From the NCBI RefSeq assembly GCF_040581485.1, contig NC_090132.1:30825911-30889910 (forward strand): 64,000 nt of DNA. Direction: 5' to 3'. This document shows positions 38,111-48,034 of the stretch, piece after piece (the first letter of the stretch is position 1; every line of letters begins with the position of its first letter). The notes under the pieces are model-generated. The model saw only the letters and a list, made by a program, of their open reading frames with translations, made no database searches and was not told the DNA's origin. Position numbers and translations under genes: made by a program. The stretch comes from Linepithema humile. Its lineage: Eukaryota; Arthropoda; Insecta; Hymenoptera; Formicidae.

Positions 38111-38142
38111 CTGAAACAAAAAAATAACAAGTTGATATCAGT
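38105..38142 (-). promoter_or_regulatory. Strong candidate recursive splice site (ratchet point) 2
   Basis: On the minus strand, TTATTTTTTTGTTTCAG is followed directly by GTACGTAA. The AG is at 38112-38111 and the donor GT at 38110-38109. A CTGAT branch-point-like motif places its A at 38138, 26 nt upstream of the AG. The U-rich tract is nearly pure. The donor GTACGT is weaker at the fourth position than GTAAGT but is a common animal donor. A further donor, GTGAGTAA, follows 52 nt downstream. Same strand, architecture and downstream spacing class as the site at 2,653, about 35.5 kb away, which is a plausible interval for stepwise removal of a giant intron. Confidence 0.6.
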
Positions 38143-38925
38143 CATCAAGCAATTCGGACATTATTTTTTTTATTCCCTTCGCGCGTTTCATTTTGCCGGA
38201 CCTCAACTTATGGCCGACAGCGATAAAACTATATAGCGCTTCAACAGCGCGACTCTACAACACTCTATAAAAACGTGCCCAGGAAGGTCACGTATTTAAT
38301 AACGCTATATATCGGACGCAGATAAATTGGATACGGCACGTATCAAGATTTACACTCTTAACCACCTCTGTTGCGAAATCATAGCTTTTTACTCTCAATA
38401 AGATACACTCTTTGTTCACTTTTCGTGAATTGGGCAACTGACTCCATTCTCGTGTTATGAAGTTTATTGAGATAGATGTAATAAAACGTGACAAAACGTT
38501 GTTTTAATTGACGTGTTCCAGAGACAGGAAAACTGACGATTTTTTTCTACCTTTTATTTTATATCCTTTTCTCTACAATACACAGTGTGTCCTGATTCTC
38601 GTCAATTTATATTGTTTTTAAGCTGCAAGTCTAAAAATTAATAATTTGTACCTTAATAAAAACATAATAAAACAAGGGAGAAAAATTTAATATAATATTC
38701 TCATAAAATGGAAAATAAAAATGCGTATTAAATCATATTGTTTATTCATAATTTCTAATTTGTCTATTTCCCAGATAAAAGAAGATAACTATTATCATAT
38801 AGCATAAGTAAACAAAAAAGATAGTCGGTTGTATCGTAAATTGAATTCGGATATTGGTCGACGCCGCATGCACACGCAGTTACATCAAATCGCATATTTA
38901 ATTCCGATAGGAATATAAGCTGTGC

Positions 38926-38954
38926 ATCAAAGGAGTCTTTGAGCATCAAAGGAT
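38926..38954. repeat. Two-copy GCATCAAAGGA repeat
   Basis: GCATCAAAGGA occurs twice with the starts about 17 bp apart. Short local duplication; no function inferred. Confidence 0.6.
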
Positions 38955-39499
38955 ATCCCCGGGAGAAGAGCCAAGCATCGGCTGTCGCGATCCAGTTTAC
39001 ATTCGTGCAACCTCTCAAAAACGCAGTCGAGGAAAATTGTCGATGGAAGACGCAATACCATTGGAGAATAACGATCTAAGGTCTTTATCATTTCTGTACG
39101 TATTTAAACGTTTTCTAATAATAATTCAAAACTTTAATCTAAAATTTAAAAAATATGCTTTTTATGGAAAATATTTGATAAACATTATTAAATCCTCCGT
39201 TATCATAAAAAAATTACACTGAAAATCGAATTGGAAAGTGAGTGATTTATTTTTAATATTTTACTACTTCCTTAATTTTCTTCATTATCCTTTATTCTCT
39301 CTTTCTGCATCAAAATGTTCTTTATAAAAATTTATATAGAGAAATAATGTCAAAACATTATTTAACATAAAGTTCAATACCATTTATAATTATAATTAAA
39401 TTATCGCCACTAGAGCAATTATTTTATGATAAAATTTAATGATAAAATTCGCGGGATAATTGATTTCAATTTCAGTTTAAGGTGGAAAAATCTATTTGT

Positions 39500-42290
39500 T
39501 GAATGAGGCTTCTCAAACTTTGTAACGTCTACAATTAGGCTTTAACCGGAAGCCGCCACATAAGTGGGTTTATGTTGGAAAGGGTTCCGAACACGCACAT
39601 ACACGTAGCAACAAAGCGCGAGGATTGCCACGCAGAAGACGTTACGTACTTAGTTATCAAAGGTTTGCAAGGACAGCAGTATCCTCCTTTACCAAGTTTC
39701 CTCTGAGGTCTTAAAGGTGTTCCACGCGCTGCACGCGAATTTCTCAAGTTATGATTTAGTATCCGGTGGGTGGTCTGAGGTAAAATCAGGGGTATGCGTC
39801 CCGAGGAATATGCTCAAGTAGAGAGGCGATGGTAACACGGAAATATAAGGTGCTTCCGATCAACTACGGTTCTGTTTAGAGAACCGCTTCTAAAAGACTC
39901 TATACATGTGTAAATAATGAGAAAAAATTGCATTTTGCTTGACAATAAAATAACATTTCCTAAAATGTGATTTTGTTTATTTAGATTTAGATTATTGCTA
40001 CAAAATTCTTGAGCACGAGAAATTGCGGTTATTCGAAAACACCCACGGCAATAAATGCAAACGAGAAGAAGCGAGACAAAGATGGTTGTGAGTACATCCT
40101 CTGAAAAAAAAGAAGAAAAGGAAACGGAAGAATTCAACAGTGAGATAAAGGAAAAGAGTGAAACAGCACATGCGATATAGAACATGTGAAGAAAGAGAGG
40201 CAAATTATACAAGAAGAAGAGAAAAAAAAATGACGACCAGATGAGAACCAGACACGGCAGTCGCGGTAAGGAAGAAGCGAGAAGAAGAATGGGATGGGAA
40301 CAGAAACCGGAAGAGAAGGAGCAGGTAGAAGAGGGAGGACGCGAGAGGTCGAGAGGAGGAGTAACTTCCTAACAAGGCGGTTAGTTGCGGCTTAGCAACG
40401 CTATGAACGCGAAATATTGCGAGCCGGCGGGTTCTCCAGCCCGAGTTCTCCCCTCCCTCTATATCTCTATGTCGGCCAGCTTACTCTGGTTGTGTGTGTA
40501 TCGCACGGCCGTCTAATACCAAAGTACTGCCGAATGCGGCAAAATTTCCAAGTGCCAATAATCGATTTCCACGAGACGCAAGTGAGACGGTTGCTAACTG
40601 ATAGATGTGATTATCGAGATTTTGTTGTTTCAGTAAAGCATGATAAACATAGTTGTGCATTTATAAAATAAATTTTAATTTATCGAGATGTAACATTAAT
40701 ATCATAAAGAGTTTTGAATTGTGACCAATTAATCAAAAAAATTTGATATTTTTTAAATATCTATTCTAACTTGAAGTAGAAAATTATTTTTTTAAATAGC
40801 TGCCAACTCATTCGTTAAAGAGCGAGACGATTGCGCAGATTTTCTGCCGACGTCTGTAATCTCCGTCGTAATTATCCGCTTGGATGGTGCTGCGAACGCA
40901 AGTAGCAGGTTTTCCGAAAATAAAACTGGCAAGTCGGCATCGACACACAAAAATTTCATAAGATTGAGCGAATTTACTCTGCGTATATCATTTTAAAATA
41001 AGATTTTAGTAACCAGAAGAATTAAGAGTTGCTCCAATCGATGTAAAAGTACTATTATTTTTGGTACTAATTCAATATCAAGTCGCCGCTTCTTTGGCGG
41101 CGAATTTTGTTCATATGTCAAGATTTTATGCGGTTTCAAAATCGATCTTCTGTCCGATGCAAAAGTAACTCTATTAGCGCAATACTACTACAATCTTTTA
41201 TGGCATTAACAAGTTTTCAAGGATGAACGAATAGGAATTGTCTAACTAGTTCAATTTTGAGTTTGCTGGAGTATTTCCGCAAGCCACGAGCCGTCGGGCT
41301 CATCTTAATTAGAGCGTAATTCGTCAGCGGAGGACTTAACGTCGAGATCAAAGGGTATAATGAAGGGCATTGGAAGTTTCCGCACGAAACACAACTTCTT
41401 TGAGAAAGTTTCGCGAGTGATTCGATTAAATCCAAACGGCATGCGCGCCGTCTTTGACGTCATGATCTAATTATTTCCGATTTTCGTTGCAATCGGTACA
41501 ATGATTGAGAATAGGAACGGAAACTTGTTTGTCTTCATTCCATATGCTTGAATGTGCTAGCGTGATATGCCTGTTGCGCCGTGATTTGCATAGATGCGGC
41601 AAGTTGAAACTGCCAGCTGTCGACAAAATGTCGACGCTTTCTTTGGTCATCTTTAGTAATCTTCATCTCTTATATTTAAGCCTCAACTACCCGAGAGCTC
41701 AGATTATCAAACACTGCGTATATGTCAGTACTCTGATAAATAATCATTTTAATCTTAATAAATATTTAGCATATACAGTCTTGTGAAATCTAAAAATATT
41801 TATCATTTTCATATATAAAAATTTTAAACACTGCTCGCATAAATTTTACCTATCACAACCTATCACAACAAAGATAGATATCACAAGGTGCAGAAAATAA
41901 TAAATATTACGTGTGTCTCAATAATATAAAAGTCTCACAAACTTCAGTAGCTCGACGAAAATGCCAGAACCAAATGATAGTTATCAGATTTACGTCATCC
42001 GTCACAGTCTATTAAGGTACAGCTGTAAATTATTACATCGCATAAATATCCGGATAGAAAATCACGCCGCGATGGAAACGATTGATTTAATCGGCCATTT
42101 AGCTTCGCGGGAGAATCGGCGTGTGTGCCTCACATACGTCCACCACTCGTATAGCGCGTTCCCAGGGACGGGGTATAGTTTTTATTTATTTACACAAGAG
42201 TCGGCCGCCCTCAGCCTCCGCGTAGGATCGAATAGAGCGGCTGGTTTATATTTTATTCATCCCCTATTGAATTCGGGCTCAATCTCACGA
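39500..42290. other. Mixed non-coding stretch
   Basis: Purine-rich plus strand at about 40,050-40,370, otherwise AT-rich to moderate. One GC hairpin. No gene recognised. Confidence 0.65.
41082..41103. repeat. GC-rich hairpin in AT-rich context
   Basis: TCGCCGC and GCGGCGA arms separated by a 7-nt loop TTCTTTG. Stands out as a GC stem in AT-rich flanks. Confidence 0.6.
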
Positions 42291-42368
42291 AAGTGTCTCT
42301 ACCATGGCCGTCCGGTCCTCGTGCTCTCTTTGCTGTGTCTCTTCTGACTCGGATCAGGATCCCGTTCC

Positions 42369-42395
<27 letters not shown>
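42369..42395. repeat. (CT)n microsatellite
   Basis: Perfect CT array of about 27 nt within a pyrimidine-rich plus-strand block. Confidence 0.95.
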
Positions 42396-42399
<4 letters not shown>

Positions 42400-42824
42400 C
42401 CGCCTTTTCCGTCTCTCCAACTTCTACGTGGTAGGTATTTCAATCTCACTATGCTCCGCTCGTTCTCCTCCTTCGAGAACACCTTCCTCATCCTCTACTT
42501 ACTTTCTGCCTATCCTCCTCTCGAAGACTACCCGGACTCCTCTACTAAGCTTCCTTTAAATTTGTACCGCAATACCTTTGCATGCTCTCGACTTGACAAT
42601 TGTTCGCAGCATCGAACGACACATGTCGCTTATCGAACGCGAATCCGTTCGTTCGCTTTTGTATGCACAAAAGCAATGAATCAAATGGTCCGGTAACAAA
42701 TGTAAAGCAATCGTAAAGATACGAAAATACAGTGTGACACAATACATACATATGATCTCGAAGATATGTTTTCTTTCCGCTGCTGTTATATCAAAAACGG
42801 ATGCAAAATAGCAATAGAATTCCT

Positions 42825-42851
42825 AATTGCGATATGTAATTGCGATATGTC
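42825..42851. repeat. Two-copy 13-bp tandem repeat
   Basis: AATTGCGATATGT occurs twice in direct succession, the first copy with a small edge difference. Confidence 0.7.
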
Positions 42852-44079
42852 ATTTAGAAACACTAAGCTATCGTTTTCTTTATAATGCACGCCACGTCGC
42901 ACTCGAGCTCCTGTAATCACCGCGAGACTTCGGAGTAGACAACGGACGAATTCTCTCTTCCTTCCTTTCGTCTATTTCCGCGCCGCTCTCGAGTCCTTCA
43001 CGCCTTGCAATTTCAGAAGTGTCGAGACAGCACTCGTACCCAGACGCTATTAAATATTGAGAAACTCTATGCCCTTCGAACGCTCTGCAATGCTCGGCGC
43101 CTTACGCATACATATGCACGCCTCTGTATTTCTATCCGTCTGCATGCGCGACAATGCATGTAAAAGATCCGGCAACGCGCGTGCTGCGGCATCATTATGA
43201 CGTAAACTACAGACGATTTTTTCCGAAACAAATAAGGAGTAACAATTGCGCACGCGAAACGGAAAGATACATCACATGTATGTAAAAAATTATCCATGTT
43301 TTCCACGTAGCAGATTATCACGTAAAAAATGAATAAAATAATTATTCGCTTTACAGCTGTTACGACATCGTTAAGAAATAGAAGCTGCTGTATTTATTAT
43401 TAAAAACTGATTGCATCGTACCAAACGTTTCAATTATCTTATTTAAATATTATTATTCCAATCATGATTACAATCACAACACAAGTATCATTAATTACGC
43501 ATAGCTACAGAAATAAAGAATGTGCAGTCACTTGATTCCTTTTCGAACGACGCGTACTTTACCGTTAACCTCGATTGAATCGATCTTCTTCCTCAAACTA
43601 TATCTTAAAAGCTACTTATAAAAAGAAACAGCGCATTGCATACCAGATTTATGTAACCTAGACTGCTGAACCGTAAATTATCCATAGAGACGCAAAATGC
43701 AAAAAAAGAACCAATAAATCTCGATCCTGACACGCAATCCAAGTACTTGAATGGTGCAACTTGGGAAAGGTAGAAACTTCGCATCGGAAGCCGCCACGGA
43801 AGCAAAAGCGAGTCCGTCGCAACAAGAAGACCACGAGGATGAGACCGGTTCCTGGAGCTATGGGGAATCCGTGTCACGCCTTCGAGCGCTAAACGTGCTT
43901 CACAAGATAAAACGCGGCGGACTCTGGCAGCGTAGGACGTACGTGTGTAATTGTCGATCGGGCACATCCGAGAAAAATGCGGGTCCGCCGTCGTAATTCG
44001 TCGAGTATCGAGGAAACGTTGTGTCCCAGGCGCGAGGTATATCTCGAAGCGGGCTTCGATAAAGTCGAGCGTACGTGCC

Positions 44080-44094
44080 GCGGCCGGGGGCCGC
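44080..44094. repeat. GC-only hairpin
   Basis: GCGGCC, GGG loop, GGCCGC. Lies in a CpG-rich block; could be a chance result of composition. Confidence 0.55.
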
Positions 44095-45290
44095 ACGAAT
44101 AATCGGAGTCGTTTAGCTCTCAGGCATCGACTATCAGCTAGAATTTACGATTCTGGTGTTTATTCTACGGAACGTAAAATAAAACAATCCCCGGTATAAT
44201 CAGTATAACAGCAAAATCGATTGTTCCCTCTTCACCCGGATATTTATTTGAGAAGTAAACGCGAGAGTGATGAAACCTCCAGAATAGTATTGGCAGCGGT
44301 GTAAGCTAAGAATAAATCGATAAATAGACATTTTTTTACTGATCAAGACGAATGTGTTTATTCTAATAAATTCGAGATAAAAATATATGACAGTTAATAT
44401 TTCTTATCAAGAAAAAAAAAAAAAAAGATTAATTATTTATATTGTAACTAACTAATTTGCATGAAACGATCTTTGCACGTATAAAAAAATAAATAAACCG
44501 GTTAAATTGAGAACCATTCTTACTAATTTATACAAATTGCTGTTAAACTCTCCTCACTATTGTGCAAAACGTAAAACCATTTTCTCTTAATGACACGAGC
44601 CTTCTGAAAATAGGCTTTACATCACGCGCCCGTATCCAACTTCCTCTCTCCGGTCCACGTTCCACGTTGACGATAGCACAAGCGCGCACGGCGCGCCTAA
44701 CGACGCTACCTTTACGGGTACGGCCGGTCCTTTCGCGCGCGATAATTGCAGCATATTCCCGCAATTATTCGAGTCCAAATAATTTCCCTCCGCGTGCGAA
44801 CAAAGACCGAACCGTCGCCGGATTTCCCTGTGAAACAGCGCGCGGTTCTTCTTTCGGACTCGCCCGCCGGACGGAGACTCGCTTATTTGCGGCGTGTGTA
44901 TCATGACGGTGGATTACGGACGCGAGAAGTGCCGAAAGCATGAGCGTGCACACAGACGACGGCGATAGTGCACACCACAATTAGCAGACAAGAGATGACG
45001 CTCACGTGGGGTGGAAGGCAAGAAGGAGACGAATAGACGTGAAAACGAGTGCAAGTGAAAGAGACAAGATGAGGCACAGTTCGGGTGAGGCAAATTCCAA
45101 AAGAGATGTGCTTTTAATTATACTAACGCTCGGTGTCCGATTAAATGAACGGAGGAGCCAAACTCGCGAAGCTCGGTGCAAATTTAATTATAGGGAAGAA
45201 GGAGAAGCGGATAGAAGAGCAAGAAAAGAGAAGAGGGTAAAAAGGAGAAGCGAAAGCTGAGCTGCAGATAGTGCGTGTGCCCGAAAGAGA

Positions 45291-45292
<2 letters not shown>

Positions 45293-45352
<60 letters not shown>
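45293..45352. repeat. (GA)30 microsatellite
   Basis: Perfect GA array of 60 nt followed by degenerate GACAGA units. Confidence 0.97.
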
Positions 45353-45358
<6 letters not shown>

Positions 45359-45727
45359 CAGAGAAAGTGGTCGAGGTAGAGAAATCCAAGTATTTATATG
45401 ACGGCAGTTTGTTTAGGCCGCTTATTAATGGGACGGAAGAGGGTCGTTGTAATTAAGGGAACCCGGGATTCCATCCAGTGGCACACAGAGCGCCCTTCGT
45501 GGATGCGCTTGAGAGCGTCGTCGCGTTCCATCGAGGACGCCGACGTGTTTCTACGTCCTTCTTCCTCGTCTCCGGCCCTCTTCCGTCGTATCCTCGTTTC
45601 TTCTGCCATATCTGTTCCCTGTAAGTTCTCTCCCTCGCCTCATGCGCCGCCTTTATCGTTTCGTTTAAGTCGGTGAGCGTCTCTTTCTTCACTTTCGCGC
45701 AGACATCTGAATTGTCTTTTCGGTGAG

Positions 45728-46492
45728 AAACAAAGCGTATTCAACCGTCGAAGAAACCTTCATCCTTCCCGTAACCGCTGTTCTCTTCGTCGTTCGTTCA
45801 TATTTGCTATTCGAGAAGTTGTCTTAAACAGGCCCAGGTAGAATGGAACGAGAAGCTACCGCTGTGCATATGCATCCGTTAAATTAACGTTATGCAAATA
45901 TCTCGATGTCTGAGCGCACTCCGACAACACTAATTAGAAAATTATACTTTAATTAGATAAGAATAAGCTGCGAGTAGCATGTAAACGAGAACGGCTGAGC
46001 GTACGGACTTATTGGAGCTTAGTTTTAAATTGTTCATGCTTGCTTGCGCTTTTATAATAATTTGTAAAACGGTGGTACAAAAAAAATTATAATCCTAAAC
46101 TAGATGAAAACAAACAAAAATATGTGTTTCTATCCCAATAAAAATATAACTTCAAATTTACAATTAACTATTAAAATGTATTTAATGTTGAAAATTGAAA
46201 TAATATACATAAACCTCTAAAATTAAAGTTGAAAATTTTTCGATTGAAAGTGCACGTATAATTTCCGACGATATAATTTCTTTAAAACTAATGTAGTTAC
46301 AACTAATGTAGAAAGTAAGTAACATCATTAATGTTGACGATTTATTCAAATATTAAAGTCCGCGTCTCGTCCGCACTAATACCATATTTTCAGTCAATAC
46401 GAAATTCACGAGAGAAGAATTTTCCCCTGTTCTCGTCCGTGCGCGTATTGCCTTTTAAACTCCCATTCCGCGGAAAAACAAAGCGTATTCAA
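45728..46492 (+). repeat. Pair of identical 17-mers
   Basis: AAACAAAGCGTATTCAA occurs exactly at 45728-45744 and 46476-46492, 748 bp apart, both just upstream of pyrimidine-rich DNA. May belong to the same local repeat family as copies A-C. The span given covers both copies and the unique DNA between them. Confidence 0.5.
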
Positions 46493-46537
46493 AGCAACCT
46501 ACTGTCATTTATATTCATACGACTGCACCCTTCCACG

Positions 46538-46740
46538 TCCTTAAGTGTCTTGCGATGGAATAAAATACTCTCATTGTCTCCCTCAACCCCTCAAATCTTC
46601 TCTCTTTCTCTCTTACTGTTTCCTCTTTTCTCTTTCGTTTTCCTGTTCATTCGTTTTTATTCCATTCTCCGAACAAGAAAACGGGAATTCATTTTATCGT
46701 TACGGAGTATCCTTCCGGAATACTGTCGCTTTTACAGTAA
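46538..46740 (+). repeat. Divergent local repeat, copy A
   Basis: Contains CTTAAG, then GGAATAAAATACTC, a pyrimidine-rich middle, CCATTC and AAACGGGAATTC, ending near CAGT. The same order of landmarks recurs at 47692-47882. The copies are diverged and of unequal length, and I recognise neither terminal inverted repeats nor a coding domain. Overlaps a 176-codon ATG-started open frame (46331-46861) that is probably permitted by the pyrimidine-rich strand. Confidence 0.5.
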
Positions 46741-47426
46741 AATGATCGCGGCATACTCAGTGCAGTCCAATAAAGGTATCCGAGCAGTATTAATCGTAGC
46801 GACTACCATTATATTTACGAGCAAACGCACGATAATTAAAAGCTATTCTAATCTCAGTTAAATCTATTAGATGCATCTAATTTATCGCTCGCAGAATTAG
46901 CTTCAATTCCTTATTGCCACAAATAAATAGATTTATCCATTCTTTGATTTTTTTCCTCACGCACATGCCCGAATTTTTCTAAAGTGCGTAAAATTTATAT
47001 ATATAAAAAAAAATAAAAGTTTTATAATGAGCGAAATGAGAATATTGTTAATTGTTGCTTCATTTTTGTGCTGATATAACGTATCTAAAGAATTTACTTG
47101 TAAAACAACAGCGTACTCTTTCACAAGCTTTAATTTATCGAAATTCGTGATTTTCTCATATGAAAGCACATGCAAGAAGCGAGATCAAAGTAATTTATTT
47201 TCTTTTTTCCTATTTTATTCCGGAAATATGGTAATCTTCTCCAACAAAGCAGATGGTCACGCACGCCAGAAATATATTAGCTCTACTGACAGTCCGAAAT
47301 GACTGTGATGATCTATTGTATCTTCCCGTGACTAATCAGCTGGAATCGACTGTATTCGACTGCGAAACATTTCGTCATTTGTATGCGTCTCTCTTCGCCC
47401 CTTTTTGTACCGCAACAGCATCCCAC

Positions 47427-47560
47427 AATGTAATAAAATACTCCAAGTTTTGCTACCCCTCTCACGTAGCCATACTACCCCGTTCCCATTTTACCATACA
47501 AAGTAAAGAAAAAAAACAGAGAATGGTGCGAGGGACTCGGTTAATAAAACGCTGTCAATT
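47427..47560 (+). repeat. Divergent local repeat, partial copy B
   Basis: Starts AATGTAATAAAATACTCC, matching the core of copies A and C, then a pyrimidine-rich stretch, then a purine-rich AAAGAAAAAAAACAGAG and an AATGGTG motif comparable to copy C. The most diverged copy and the least certain. Confidence 0.35.
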
Positions 47561-47691
47561 GACGCGGAACTCGTGCAATTTTCTCGTCGCCTCCATCCGC
47601 ACGTACTGCTCGCCATTAGCCAAATTCTTATTTCGCGTAGAATAACGTGAGTTCGAAGAAAGAGCGAATTGTCGTCTATATGCAATCTCGT

Positions 47692-47882
47692 TCTTAAGCA
47701 TCTCGCAACGGAATAAAATACTCGTAGTGTCTCGTTCGTATCCATTACTGAAACCTTTCTCCCTCACTCTCGCTCATCGTCATTCCATTCCGCAAAGAGA
47801 AGAGATGGTGAAGTGTGGGTGAGGGAAGTGCTAAAAAACGGAATTCGTTTAACGGTTACCGAATACATTTCTTTCGACAGTA
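47692..47882 (+). repeat. Divergent local repeat, copy C
   Basis: TTCTTAAGCATCTCGCAACG then GGAATAAAATACTC, a pyrimidine-rich middle, CCATTCC, purine-rich DNA, AAACGGAATTC and a terminal CAGT. Landmark order matches copy A, about 1.15 kb upstream. Confidence 0.5.
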
Positions 47883-47997
47883 GACGTCAATTAACTACAC
47901 CCGATTCGAACTGACGTTAAACGGGGACATACGAAGAGAGCGCGATAGAGAGCGCTCACGAAGGAACGGGGTGAATAAAACAGAGTGGGAATGAGAC

Positions 47998-47999
<2 letters not shown>

Positions 48000-48030
<31 letters not shown>
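48000..48030. repeat. (AG)n microsatellite
   Basis: Perfect AG array of 31 nt followed by a purine-rich tail AAGGGGGAGGGG. Confidence 0.96.

Positions 48031-48034
<4 letters not shown>

Larger units (their letters stand above)
36500..39500. other. AT-rich stretch with ratchet point 2
   Basis: AT-rich apart from a small block at about 37,330-37,630. The key element is the minus-strand junction at 38,110. No coding exon recognised. Confidence 0.75.
42290..45700. other. Mixed stretch with pyrimidine-rich and CpG-rich blocks
   Basis: Pyrimidine-rich at about 42,290-42,560, CpG-rich at 43,740-44,130 and 44,590-45,060, then the GA array. Open frames here reach about 160 codons without recognisable content. 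Confidence 0.65.

Noticed and set aside
38262..38292. CTATAAAAACG as a TATA box
   Set aside because: Isolated motif without an initiator match or a coding exon on either side.
41637..41660. TCTTTGGT, the miR-9 family seed
   Set aside because: Only the seed region matches and no complementary arm for a precursor hairpin follows.
42762..42775. AGATATGTTT, similar to the start of miR-190
   Set aside because: Match stops after about 10 nt and no hairpin is evident.
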